A stretch of 64,000 nucleotides of DNA. Origin: Burhinus oedicnemus. Its lineage: Eukaryota > Chordata > Aves > Charadriiformes > Burhinidae. The stretch covers positions 4,331,662 through 4,395,661 of the forward strand of contig VFFE01007869.1 in assembly GCA_008921705.1 (NCBI GenBank). The letters run 5' to 3'. The position numbers and the translations under genes were made by a program. Below are positions 1 through 10,456 of this stretch, piece after piece; the first letter of the stretch is position 1; every line of letters starts with the position of its first letter. The notes below the pieces were generated by a model. That model was not told the DNA's origin and made no database searches. It saw nothing but the letters and a program-made list of their open reading frames with translations.

Positions 1-720
1 TTACTAACATGACAGTTTTAATGTAAAGCCCCCTTTCAACTAATATTTCTGAAGCTCAACAGCTTGCTAAGAGTGGTTTTATTTTGCTTGATTTCCATAG
101 CCCTTTTACTGTTTCAGTAAATTATATCCCCCTTATGGGGACAGACTTTGGAGTCAATCCCATTTTGTTTCAGGCATTTTCACCTGCTGGGAGCATTTCT
201 ACTTTTTTGTCGTCATCTCCTACCTACATATTTGAAACCTGAACCTAGTGCCAGTGACCAAATAGCAACTGATTTAGCACTACCAAAGTGCTAACTCACG
301 TGCTGCTTCTGACCTTTTCTCAATCCAAATTTCATTGGCAGGAGCCAGCACACCAGTACTGGTGACATAGCATGTGGTTTAAATAAACACTGAGCCAGCT
401 TCTGCCACAAGTGTGCCTGCGCGTGCACACACATCTCAGGGTGGAGAAGATAAGAGAGAAGAGGTGATTTATTCTCATTTGCTCTAAGTGGCAGAGATTA
501 GTGTCAAGTCAGTACAACAGAACAGTACATCAAGCTCATTTGTCAACCACTAAATATTGTTGCAAACATGAACAACATGCTTCTCTGGCATATTATATCT
601 GTATTATGCAGATAGAGAAACATATCCAAGATAAAATAAAAAAGAGGCAGCTTTTGAAAAAGGCTTCAGGCAAGATTACTCATGTTTGAATCTGAGGACT
701 GCTTAAGACTTTAAACTTAC
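1..720 (-). other. Start of SLC66A1L intron 1
   Basis: The sequence downstream of the SLC66A1L exon donor, in the gene's direction, is AT-rich. It contains no second PQ-loop exon, repeat or other gene that I can recognise. Confidence 0.5.
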
Positions 721-902
721 GGTAGTGCAGCAAACAGAAAACAGACAATGGAAATCAGTCCTATGACAACGCTCCAATACTCCCACGCATTCTCGACACA
801 TTCTTCTAGGAGATGCCAAATCCATGGTGTTCCATTTATGCACAATCTCCTATTCTCTACTGCGGAGATATTGAAAGCGGGTGTATACAGCTGAGAAGCC
901 AT
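721..902 (-). CDS. SLC66A1L: SLC66A1L (PQLC2L) first coding exon, partial gene
   Basis: This exon encodes about 61 residues from an ATG at 902 (A at -3, G at +4) to a donor at 720 (CTACC followed by GTAAGT). The protein has WIWHLLEECVENAWEYW followed by the hydrophobic stretch SVVIGLISIVCFLFAALP. This matches the N-terminus of the PQ-loop lysosomal cationic amino acid exporter PQLC2/SLC66A1, which has a WIWDVLGEC-type block and then a first membrane helix ending in Pro-Gln. Two N-glycosylation sequons (NIS, NGT) precede the helix, as expected of a lumenal N-terminus. The exon ends in phase 2 inside the Pro of the PQ motif. I assign it to the paralogue SLC66A1L because that gene lies head-to-head with VEPH1 in mammals. 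The frame stays open upstream to 1226, so an upstream Met or a splice acceptor (for example near 1012) is possible. The remaining exons are not in the window, and transport activity is inferred from the family only. Confidence 0.8.
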
Positions 903-1226
903 CGTTCCTGGACCGAGATTCAATTTCAGAAGTTTATTTCTGCCTCCATTTTTACCCCATGCAAATCCGCAAATCCGTTTACCAATGCTGAATATCCTCT
1001 GTGAAAAGACCTCTGCATCCAGACGGATGCTTGATATCACAGTTATTTCCAATCTCATAAACGAACCTGCCAAATTCAAGGAAATAAATATAGCCAGTGT
1101 GAATAAGACATTAACTGTACAATACTTGCTTATATTTATTGCTTGCAGAAGAGAAGTTAGACTTCCAAGAAAGAAAAATACTTTGTGGTCCATCACATTC
1201 ATTAGCTCTTGACAAATATGCAACAC

Positions 1227-4200
1227 TCCAGATTTATATCACTTCAGCATTTTAGTCTGAGGTTGCGTTAGACAGAGACTGCCAGCTACACTGAGGTGCC
1301 AGCAATCTGCTACAGTGTAAAGTAAACCAAACAATTTATTTGCATTTAAGACCAAAACTCTGATTTTCATGTTCAACATTGTGCCAATAAAGTAACAGTA
1401 CTTTCTTTAACGGTACTAGTCCAGATTCTGAACACTACTCACGCTGATGAAACGTAAACATAATGTTGCTTTCTATGCAACTAATTTCAAGATAATGGTA
1501 TGAAAAATAAGTCACTTACGATTCAGATCCCAGAAGAGGGATCTAAGGTCTACTTGATCTACATAGCCCGTCAGACTAACTAGTGATTCAACAGTGTCAA
1601 ACGGTTTGTGTTATTTAATCCTGCAGAACAAAGACAGAAAGCATAAGAAACTTGCAGAAGGCAAATGTAGGGTACTTCTGCCTCCAAAATCCCCAGAATG
1701 CAACACAATAGTACAATACGGCTTAAATTTTGAAGCAAGGAAGAGTTGGGTTTGACCTTCAAAAATATGTTCTTGTGGCCAGTTACAATAATTCTGGGTA
1801 TTTTTTGTTCCTGCTGAAATATCCATCTTATTTGAAATTTTAATATTTACTTAGAAGGCTAACCACTACAAAATTGAAGAAAGTTTTAATCAAAATGCAG
1901 AATTATCTATTACTGTTCCTTGAAACTTCCTGCTGACAAAAAACAGCTGATGTCCCACTCATTCTGACAATAATTTAAGTCCGCTGAAGGTTAATAATTC
2001 CTCATACAGAGCAGTTTTAAATCAACTAGCTATTAAGGAAAAAAGCCAGAGCAAATGCACAGTTTTTGCATTTTGCAAACCCAACAAAGTACTATACTAG
2101 TAGGTTCACCTGTTTAGTATTTAAAGCCAGATGTAGAACCAGTAAAAGGAAAGATGGTGAAAATTTCTAAGACCATTTGGAACATCTCGGATGCACAGCA
2201 AATTCAGAAAACGGGAGGAAGTAATACTGAGGTATAACAGCATCCCTCTAGAAGTGAATAAAGTTATTTAATATCTCACAGACAACAGCCCCTAAAGGCC
2301 TGATATTTGTGGCTGGGATTTTTAACGTTCTTCACTCCACACACATGGGGACAGGGCTTGGAAGGGCTAGCAGCATGTCCGTTCTGCCATGTAACTGGTT
2401 GGACCCACCTTCATTATATATCAAACTACTCGTGAATCTTGATGAGGTTTCACAAAGTTTTTGTAGACCATCATTCACTGTAAAGTGAGGACTCACTTTG
2501 CTAGTCATCGAGAAACCTGGTTTTTCTTTTCATGAGACTTCAGGTATCTGCGGCGTTAAATGCCGGACCAAGTCTTCTGTAGAAACTTGCCTCTGAAGAG
2601 AACTGCCATCATTGGACCTAAACCAATTAAACGATAAAAAGAGAACACGTATTCATATACTGAGAATTGACCTTAGCCTATTAGATACATTCAGCTTATA
2701 CCGGTGAAGTTACTAGACTTCGTAGCCAACTTTAAAAATAAGTTTTAAAGTTAAAAAAAAAAAAGTTGTGAGTAATGTTTCAAGTAAGCTTTCCCACTCT
2801 GGTACTCTGCCGCTGAACAGGGTTTTACCACCCACTAAAAAGGGAGAAACATCAAAGCACACATACTACTTGGGCAGCTTTTAGGAATGAACTTGACCTT
2901 TCAAGCATTCGTAAACATTGTAACAAAACCCTTATACATTTTCCTAAGCTTCATCCCAAAATAAGCAAAATATGTCAGCTGTTAAAAAAAAAAAAAAAGA
3001 AAATTGAACATGGTGTTTTAAAACCATGTCTGATAAATTAGGTTTACCATGGTATTTAAAACCATGTATGAATATACCAACTGCAGTTGGACTCACGCAT
3101 GCAAAACTTCTCTTGTAAGATCAAGGACTATGTGGTAGCCAGTCTAAACAAGGCAATTCAGACTCAGCCACCTGATCTTATGCTATACCCTGCTCCAAAA
3201 CCCTGCAGCTATTACAGAAAACCAAACAGCTTAAAAAGCGGTAGGAATTAGACAGGCCACTTACACTTCCCAGATGACTGAAGACTTGAGCTTTGGCCTC
3301 CTGCCACACAACACACTTAACACATTTAAAGCATGTGGATATTCTTGGGTTGCTATTACTTAACATTTATGCAGCAGAATAACAATCGTGTTGCCAGTAT
3401 TTGTGACTGTATTTTCAATCTTACAATAATGGCTATTTTTCTTAAATCCCCAGCAAAATACTCTGTCCCAGTAATAGCCCGATCACCAAACCCAGCAATT
3501 CCACCAGCAGCTAGAACAACGGGATGCCGTCAACTAAATGTATCGGCCACAAAACCTGAAATCCTCCTGCTGTTGCCAGGAAGGCAAAAGGCAATGGTGT
3601 CAGTGATCTTCAGTTGATTTCACACCTGGACTGGCTGTGCCATACTAACATATACCCTTCACCAAATAAGCCATGTCTTCTGACAGTGAAGTATTTCATA
3701 ACTACATTTTCAGCTCAAAAGAATAATGGCTAGACCAATACAGATGGTTCCCTCCCCCCAATAAATACAGTCTTGCATAGAGATTTGAATTGTTCCTCAA
3801 CATTTAAAAAAAACCAAAACACTTTTCTTTTATTGCATTAAATGCTTTGCACCTGGAAACAGGATAAGGAGATTGCTATAACATTTCTTCCTATAGTATT
3901 TAAGTTGCTAATGAGGAGAAGAGAAATAACATTAAAAGGTGATTTATGTTCCTATAACAATTTCTTGCCTGTAACCTCATATTCTTTCTTAGATTACTGC
4001 CCAAATACTAGTTAGTACCATTTGGAAAAGTTACAGTAAAGGTGTTATTTCCACAGAACAGGTTTAGTGTTTGTCTAGCTAGAAATAAAACCATTACTGT
4101 ACAAGATATTTAGTGATAAGGAATCTGTAGCTTGAGACTCCTGTTTGGACACTCTTTTTCTTATTTTAATCCCTCATTCTGGAGTAAAAATGTGCAAACA

Positions 4201-4749
4201 GAAATAGACAATGATTTAAAAGTGAAATTCACTCCATTAAGAATAGCTGCGCAGCGCAGATGAGGAAAAGCAAGCTTTCCCTGGAACCTGGGAGACTTGC
4301 CACAGATTCTCTGCCTCCCCAACTGCCAAGCTGCCGCGCACATCCATGTGTTCTGGCTGCTGCGTGCTCCTGGATGTCAAACAACGAGACATTGCTAGTA
4401 ATGTGTAAAGATGTCAGATATGTGTGTTTGGCAGATTTGCAAGTCCTCTAAATAGCAGCTAATAGCAGCCTGAAATCCAAAAGGATGTTCAGTTGTGCAG
4501 CATTCATAATTTAATTGCTCCCAGGGAAAAGGAAAAGTGGAGCTAAGCTAAGGAGTTATTCAGGTCTTCCTCAAACACTGACCGGGTTAATACTGGGAAT
4601 TGTATTTTGTCTCCAGATATTCTCTAAACACATTTTTACACGCTCCTGATGGTGAACGCTGCTTCTTCAGAGCTGATGATAAAGCACGACAAAATTTTAC
4701 CTAGAAACCAAGCCCAATTCTCACGGAGCATCTCCAACTGAGCGTATTT
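1227..4749. other. Non-coding spacer upstream of SLC66A1L
   Basis: This AT-rich stretch has short poly-A runs (near 2752 and 2984) and only short chance reading frames. A pair of near-direct copies of a TTTAAAACCATGT-like word lies at about 3014-3070. I see no exon, RNA gene or known repeat. It may hold 5' non-coding exons of SLC66A1L, but I cannot place any. Confidence 0.5.
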
Positions 4750-4830
4750 AAAAAAAAAAAAAAAAAAAAAAAAAACCAAACTAAAAACACAAACACACAC
4801 ACAAAAAACCCCACCAAAACCAAGCCCAAA
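4750..4830. repeat. Poly-A and A/C-rich low-complexity tract
   Basis: A run of about 26 A residues is followed by an A/C-rich stretch with a short CA repeat. It abuts the left edge of the CpG island and is prone to length variation. Confidence 0.9.
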
Positions 4831-4849
4831 CACCGTAAGGAAGCGCCTT

Positions 4850-5730
4850 TCCTCAGGAAGGTCCCGCAGGCACCGCGGCCCTACAGCGGGGAAGGGGGGT
4901 CCGAGAGGCAGCGGCAGCTTGTGGCCTTCTGCAGGCCCTGGGTGCCCCGGCGGGCCTGTCCCCCCGCACCCCAGCCGGGGACAGCGCTCGGGCACCGGAG
5001 GAGAAGGCAACATGGAAGGAATAACAACGAAGAACGGCTTTCAGAAAGGGCAGCGGCTCTGGTTCCGTGCTGGGCACGGAGGGCGCTGGGTCCCGGCAGA
5101 CATAGCGGGCCCGTCCGGGAAGGCGCAGACACCCGAGCGGGGCAGGCACCGACCTGGCGAGGGCTCCTGCTGCTGCTCCGGGGGTCCGGCCGGGCCCGCC
5201 GCCGCACACCGCTCCCCGCCCCGGAGGGGGGGTCCGCCGCACGGAAGACCCTGAGGCGAGGGAGCGGGTTACGCTCCCGCGTCCTCAGCCCCCGCCCTCC
5301 CCTCAGCACCCACCCCGACGGCTGCCCGACCGGCGGCGGGGAAACGGCAGGGAAAGGACCGGGGAGCGCCGCCGCTCCTCCCCTTCCCCCGGCGCCGCCA
5401 TGAGCCGCCCGAGCGGCGGGGCCCGGGCGCCCTCTGCGGGCGGGCGGGCGGCGGTGCCGCCCCTCAGGCCGGGCGGGCCCCGAGCGCCGCGGAGCCGCTT
5501 CGCGCCGCAGCCCCGGGGCCGAGCCCGCCCCGGGGAGAGAGAAGGGGGCAGGCGTCGGCGTGGTGTGAGGGAGCGGAGGGAGAAGGAGGCGGCGGTGCTC
5601 CGAGTCACGGGAAGCGAACGCCCGCTGTCATGGCAGGGCCTGGTAATCGGCCTGGTGCCTTGCAGGCGGCGGGGGGGCTGACACAGCCCCGTGTGCACAA
5701 AGGTGACTGGAGCGGCGCTTCTGCTGACGA
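4850..5730. promoter_or_regulatory. CpG island, likely shared or VEPH1 promoter region
   Basis: The base composition changes sharply here from AT-rich to very GC-rich with dense CpG, for example GCGGCGGGGCCCGGGCG near 5413 and several GC-box-like GGGCGG words. Open frames run in several phases on both strands, as chance allows in GC-rich DNA, and none resembles a known protein. The island lies between SLC66A1L (minus) and VEPH1 (plus), which are transcribed away from each other, so a bidirectional promoter or the VEPH1 first exon is the natural reading. I could not fix a transcription start or a convincing first-exon donor. AAAG/GTGACT at about 5702 is only a moderate candidate. Confidence 0.75.
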
Positions 5731-5796
5731 GATGCAAACAACTGTGGTGTTTTTTAAGACCTAGGCAGTTACGTCGGTGGTGCTACCCCTCTTTTA

Positions 5797-6231
5797 TCAT
5801 AGAATCACAGAATGGTTTGGGTTGGAAGGGACCTTAAAGGCCATCTAGTCCCACCCCCCTGCCATGGGCAGGGACACCTCCCACGAGACCAGGTTGCTCC
5901 AAGCCCCGTCCAACCTGGCCTTGAACACCTCCAGGGATGGGGCAGCCACAGCTTCTCTGGGCAACCTGGGCCAGGGTCTCACCACCCTCACAGGCAACAA
6001 TTTCTGCCTCATATCTCATCTAAATCTGCCCTCTTTCAGTGTAAAACCGTTCCCCCTTGTCCTCTGTCTCCACTCCTTGATCCAGAGTCCCTGCCCAGCT
6101 TTCCTGGAGCCCCTTGAGGGACTGGAAGGGGCTCTAAGGTCTCCCTGGAGCCTTCTCTTCTCCAGGCTGAACACCCCCAACTCTCTCAGCCTGTCCTCAC
6201 AGCAGAGGGGCTCCAGCCCTCTCATCATTTT
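5797..6231 (-). mobile_element. CR1 LINE 3' fragment, reverse orientation
   Basis: The plus strand opens with the reverse complement of a CR1 tail (TCATAGAATCACAGAATGG, then GGTTGGAAGGGACC). It continues with the reversed C-terminal end of CR1 ORF2, including the CTTCTCCAGGCTGAACA-type segment. It is 5'-truncated, as most CR1 copies are, and sits just beyond the CpG island. The inner boundary is approximate. Confidence 0.9.
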
Positions 6232-6980
6232 ACACAAAAACATCGCTTTCGGGCCTGTGCAGGCCGAGCAGCCATCAGGAGGAACAGAGAAATGAGGTTT
6301 TGCGTGACGAGGCCCCTGGCCATTTGTTTACCACAGGGGTGAAGCCCATGTGCCCTGTGCAAACCCAGCCTCTGCTCCAGCTGCCTGATAAACACCATGT
6401 TCGTGCCCGCTGGACTTGCCGAGCCTTGGCGGCTCTTAAATTACACCTTTTAATTTGATCGGTAGTGGCAGTTAGTGATCCGTGATACAAAGAAGTCTAA
6501 TGAACAATCCCAGGATCTTTGCAGGATATGTACTTTTGGACATCAATATTTTAAAATATTTTGATAGGAAAGAGTGTTGTATAATTTACTGAATTTTTAA
6601 TATAATTTTACTTTTTATTCTCATATTTCTGTAGTTACTGCAGCCTAGCTAATTAACGCAGGGTTGGGAGAATGATTAAAGGAAGGCTCGAGTATCTGCA
6701 TTGTTCTAGTTTAATTGCTGCTCAAGCAATGATTCAATGTTGGTTTTGGCAGTTGAGCAGCATTTGCCTGGCACTGTGAAATTCCGTGTTTATGTCCATG
6801 AGACTCATCTGTCGTTGATGGGCAAAAGCACGCAGATTTGTAAGATTTTTAGTAGCGTACAGACTTGTGGGAGGAGTAGGTTTTGTTACATGCCTGACAA
6901 TGTTTTGGCCGAGATGCTGCGGTGGTGCCTGCTGTGGCAGAGCACGCTAGCTGGAGTCTCTTCACCAGCAGAACTGGGTC
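6232..6980. other. Non-coding spacer between two CR1 copies
   Basis: This is AT-rich sequence with no recognisable exon or repeat. Short open frames near 6737-7075 run into the next CR1 and are not a gene. Confidence 0.5.
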
Positions 6981-6984
6981 TCAT

Positions 6985-8035
6985 GGCTGGTGCAGGGCAG
7001 TGGTGGTCAATGGAGTTAAATCCAGTTGGCAGCCAGTCACAAGTGGTGTTCTCCAGGGCTTGGTATTGGGGCTAGTTCTCTTTAATATCTTTATCAACAA
7101 CCTGGACAATGGGATCAAGTGCACCCTCAGTAAGTTTGCAGATGACACTGAGTTAGGTGGGAGTGTTGATCTGCTGGAGGGTAGGATGGCCCTACAGAGG
7201 GATCTGGACAGGCTGGATCGATGGGCTGAGGCCAATGGTGTGAGGTTCAACAAGGCCAAGTGCCGGGTCCTGCACTTGGGTCACACCAGCCCCGTGAACG
7301 GGGTTGAGTGAAGAGTTGGGGAATGTTGGGGAAGAGTGTCTGGAAAGCTGCTTGGCAGAAAAGGACCTGGGGGTGTTGGTCAAGAGCCAGCTGAATATGA
7401 GCCAGCAGTGTGCCCAGGTGGCCAAGAAGGCCAACAGCATCCTGGCCTGTATCAGGAACAGTGTGGCCAGCAGGACTCGGGCAGTGATCGTCCCCCTGTA
7501 CTTGGTGCTGATGAGGCCCCACCTTGAATCCTGTGTTCAGTTTTGGGCCCCTCACTCCAAGCAAGACATTGAGGGGCTGGAGCGTGTCCAGAGAAGGGCA
7601 ACGCAGCTGGTGAGGGGTCTGGAGCACAAGTCTTGTGAGGAGCGGCTGAGGGACCTGGGGTTGTTCAGCCTGGAGAAGAGGAGGCTGAGGGGAGACCTTC
7701 TCGCTCTCTACAACTACCTGAGAAGGAGGGTGTAGTGAGGGGGGGTCGGTCTCTTCTCCCAAGTAACAAGTGATAGGACAAGAGGAAATGGTCTCAAATT
7801 GCGCCAGGGGAGGTTTAGGATGGATATTAGGAAAAATTTCTTCACCGAAAGGGTTGTCAAGCATTGGAACAGGCTGCCCAGGGTAGCAGTTGAGTTGCTA
7901 TCCCTGGAGGTATTTAAAAGACATGTAGACATGGTGCTAAGGGACATGGTTTAGTGGTGGTTTTGGCAGTGTTAGGTTAACGGTGGGACTTGATGATCTG
8001 AAAGGTCCCTTCCAACCTAGGTGATTCTATGATTC
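6985..8035 (+). mobile_element. CR1 LINE, 5'-truncated, ORF2 remnant and 3' tail
   Basis: The segment carries the C-terminal part of CR1 ORF2 reverse transcriptase. The RT block [20 protein letters not shown] is followed by SKFADDTEL, which holds the catalytic F-A-D-D box, and then by the [11 protein letters not shown] and [20 protein letters not shown] blocks. A stop after NGVE (near 7309) with a frame change splits the ORF, so it cannot encode a full protein. It ends with the CR1 3' consensus (AAAGGTCCCTTCCAACC, then GATTCTATGATTC). The endonuclease and N-terminal RT regions are missing. A close relative lies at 45570-46570 in the same orientation. The left boundary is approximate. Confidence 0.93.
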
Positions 8036-8640
8036 CAACCCAGAACTGGATGTGAACCTGAAGCGTGCAAGGGCAGTAACTGAAGAGACCATGGAGGTGA
8101 CTGGAGAGGATAAAATAATCCTCAAATGCTCCTCCTACCTATCTATGAAGGCAAACAAAATTTGAGCAAATGGCTAATGGAACCTGGAAAGTGTGGTCTG
8201 AGGGCACTGATAGGCCTTAACGGCCCTGACCAGCCTCACCTGGGGCCTCCTTCCCAGAGGCCCCAGTTCAGCTCAGGCTGAGTCCTTCAGTCCCAGGTGG
8301 ACCTCAGACCGATGCTGCTAGCCGCTTGGCTTCTGGATGGACCCTTCATGCAAGCATCCAGCCCTGTTTCCTGGATGGACTTTGACCCTATGCTGGAGCC
8401 TTGTCACCAGTCCTGTCTCTGGCCTTGTCTCCTTTTGCTCCTGGCTGGACTCCCTGTGGGTGTATCTGGGACTTAGTTGACCGCTTGACTCTCTTGGCAC
8501 CAACAGTGGCCGGTGTTGCCTGCACCCAGCTCTGCTAGCCGTGTTCAGACCCTGCTAAGCCCTGCCGGCGAGGGCACTGCCTGCGCTGAGATGTCTCTCT
8601 GCTCATATCTTGCCTGGCTTTAGGATGCCGAGTACGGAGG
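8036..8640. other. GC-richer segment after the CR1, origin unknown
   Basis: This segment is GC-richer than the flanking DNA. It contains near-repeated words such as CTGGATGGAC (near 8333 and 8372) and CTGGCTGGACTCC. No long reading frame or known gene is visible. It could be an uncatalogued repeat or LTR-like fragment, or simply unique sequence. Confidence 0.3.
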
Positions 8641-9770
8641 TTTGAGTATTTTTATTATTTAAGTCAAAACCCCACATATTATTAAATACGTGAACGTAAA
8701 GATGCTGATGATTAGATAAATTTGTTGACCTCAAATGAGTTAATACATTTAAAAACACATAACGTTAATCGTAAGGGAAAAAGAGTAAAGTAGCAATTTA
8801 TATGTGGAAAGGCACTATAAAGATACCTCCAAAATCCTTCCAGAGACTAGAAAACATTTTCAGGAACAGAGGCTGAAATTTATAGGTTTATCCAGGCCAG
8901 TTGCCTGTCTCTGTTCCTGGAATGAATGCATCTTCTATGTCATGAACTGTGTTTTATGAGATCTGCTTAAAAAAAAAAGTGAATAAAGAGAGTATAATGT
9001 GGTGAAAGACAGCCAATTATTTCATAAATGTAAACTACATTAAAAAGTGGTGTACAACATTATATATTTATGGATACAATTTTGTTCTACTGTCACATAA
9101 CAAAATGAATAATACATTAGTCCAAGAACTTGTCATTAAGTGAATTTCTTTGTTGTCTTGCCATTAAAATAAAAAAGTCCTTGGTCTGTATATATGCATG
9201 ACATTAACCCTTTCCTGGGAGCATAATATAGGGTGGATGAGGGTATTATTAGACTGCAAATTTGAAGTAGATTTTATAATTTTTAAGGTGAAAAAATGCT
9301 AACGAAATTCATCAAAGAGGTTTGAAGACATTCAGGGAGGCTTTACAGTTTTTTTCTGTTAATGAGATGTGATAAATGGAACTGATATTGGATATTATTT
9401 AGACAAGAAAATGCTGTTCTTTTTTACTCTCTCTGTTGTCAGAATATTATTACCGTAACCAGTGGGAAAGAGTTTCTTTGCAAGAATTAATGGGAACGTG
9501 GAATTGGAGAAGATTTATTTAAGCATCAGAAAACTTCCAGGTAAGGCTGACAGTTCTGTTTGATCAGTTTTAACTCTAGAATACCAGTCCTTTTTCTCTT
9601 GTAAGTCACTGTGTGTTACAATACCAGTATCCCATTTACATCTTGCTTCTTGTAATGAGGTTGAGTCCAGTTGTGACAGCCATGACTTTTCTCTGTAGTG
9701 CCTGCTTTTATTGTTCTACAGCCTGATTCTCAAAAGTAGTGAATGAAAACACTTGAAAACAACGTGCGGG
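8641..9770. other. AT-rich non-coding stretch
   Basis: The sequence is AT-rich with many stops in all frames. I see nothing else in it. Confidence 0.5.
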
Positions 9771-9779
9771 AAGCTGAAC

Positions 9780-10456
9780 CAGCGTCTACACAAGTTTATG
9801 GATACAGGGAACTTGCAGTGGCTCGTGAGCCAGCAATGTGTCCTTGCAGCAGAGGTGGACGACAGCAAACAGGGGCTGCCTTAGGCAGAGCATTGCCCGC
9901 CGCTGGAGGGAGGTGATCCTTCCCCTCTGCTCAGCACTGGTGGGACGCATCTGGAGAGCTGGCTTCAGTGCTGGGCTCCTCAGTACAAGAAAGACAGGGA
10001 CATACTGATGCGAGTCTGGCAAAGAGTCATGAGGGTGATTAGGGGGTGGGAGCATCTGATACAGAGGGAGGGGCTGAGAGAGCTGACACTGCTTGGCCTG
10101 GAGAAGGCTCAGGGAAATCTTATCAATGTATATTAATACCTGATGGGGAGAGGTGGAGCAAGACTCCTCTCGGCAGTATCCAGTGACAGGACAGAAAGCA
10201 GTGGGCACAAGCAGAAATACAGGCAATTCCAATTAAATGTGAGGAAAAACTTTTTTACTGTGGGGCAGGTCAAACACTGGAACAGGTTGGCCAGAGGGCC
10301 TGTGTGCTCTCCATCCTTGGAGATGTTCAAAGTCCAACTGGAGGTGGCCCTGACCAACCTGCTCAGGCTCACCCTGCTTTGAGCAGGGGGTTGGACTAGA
10401 TGATCACTGGAGTTGCCTTCCAATCTTGACCATGCTGTGATTCTCTGACTCTGTGA
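9780..10456 (+). mobile_element. CR1 LINE fragment, older subfamily
   Basis: The segment shows CR1 ORF2 C-terminal and 3'UTR landmarks in order: a CTTGGCCTGGAGAAGGCTCAGG-like block near 10093, CAGTGACAGGACAGAAAG, AATGTGAGGAAAAAC, CACTGGAACAGGTTGG, and the tail TTGGACTAGATGATC through GTGATTCTCTGACTCTGTGA. It is more diverged and frame-disrupted than the copies at 7 kb and 46 kb and appears to belong to a different subfamily. Confidence 0.85.

Noticed and set aside
4636..5737. Several overlapping open frames of 90-160 codons on both strands in the CpG island
   Set aside because: They are Pro/Arg/Gly/Ala-rich in every phase, as GC-rich DNA produces by chance, and resemble no protein family.
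7247..7864. 205-codon minus-strand frame
   Set aside because: It is the antisense shadow of the CR1 ORF2 remnant.
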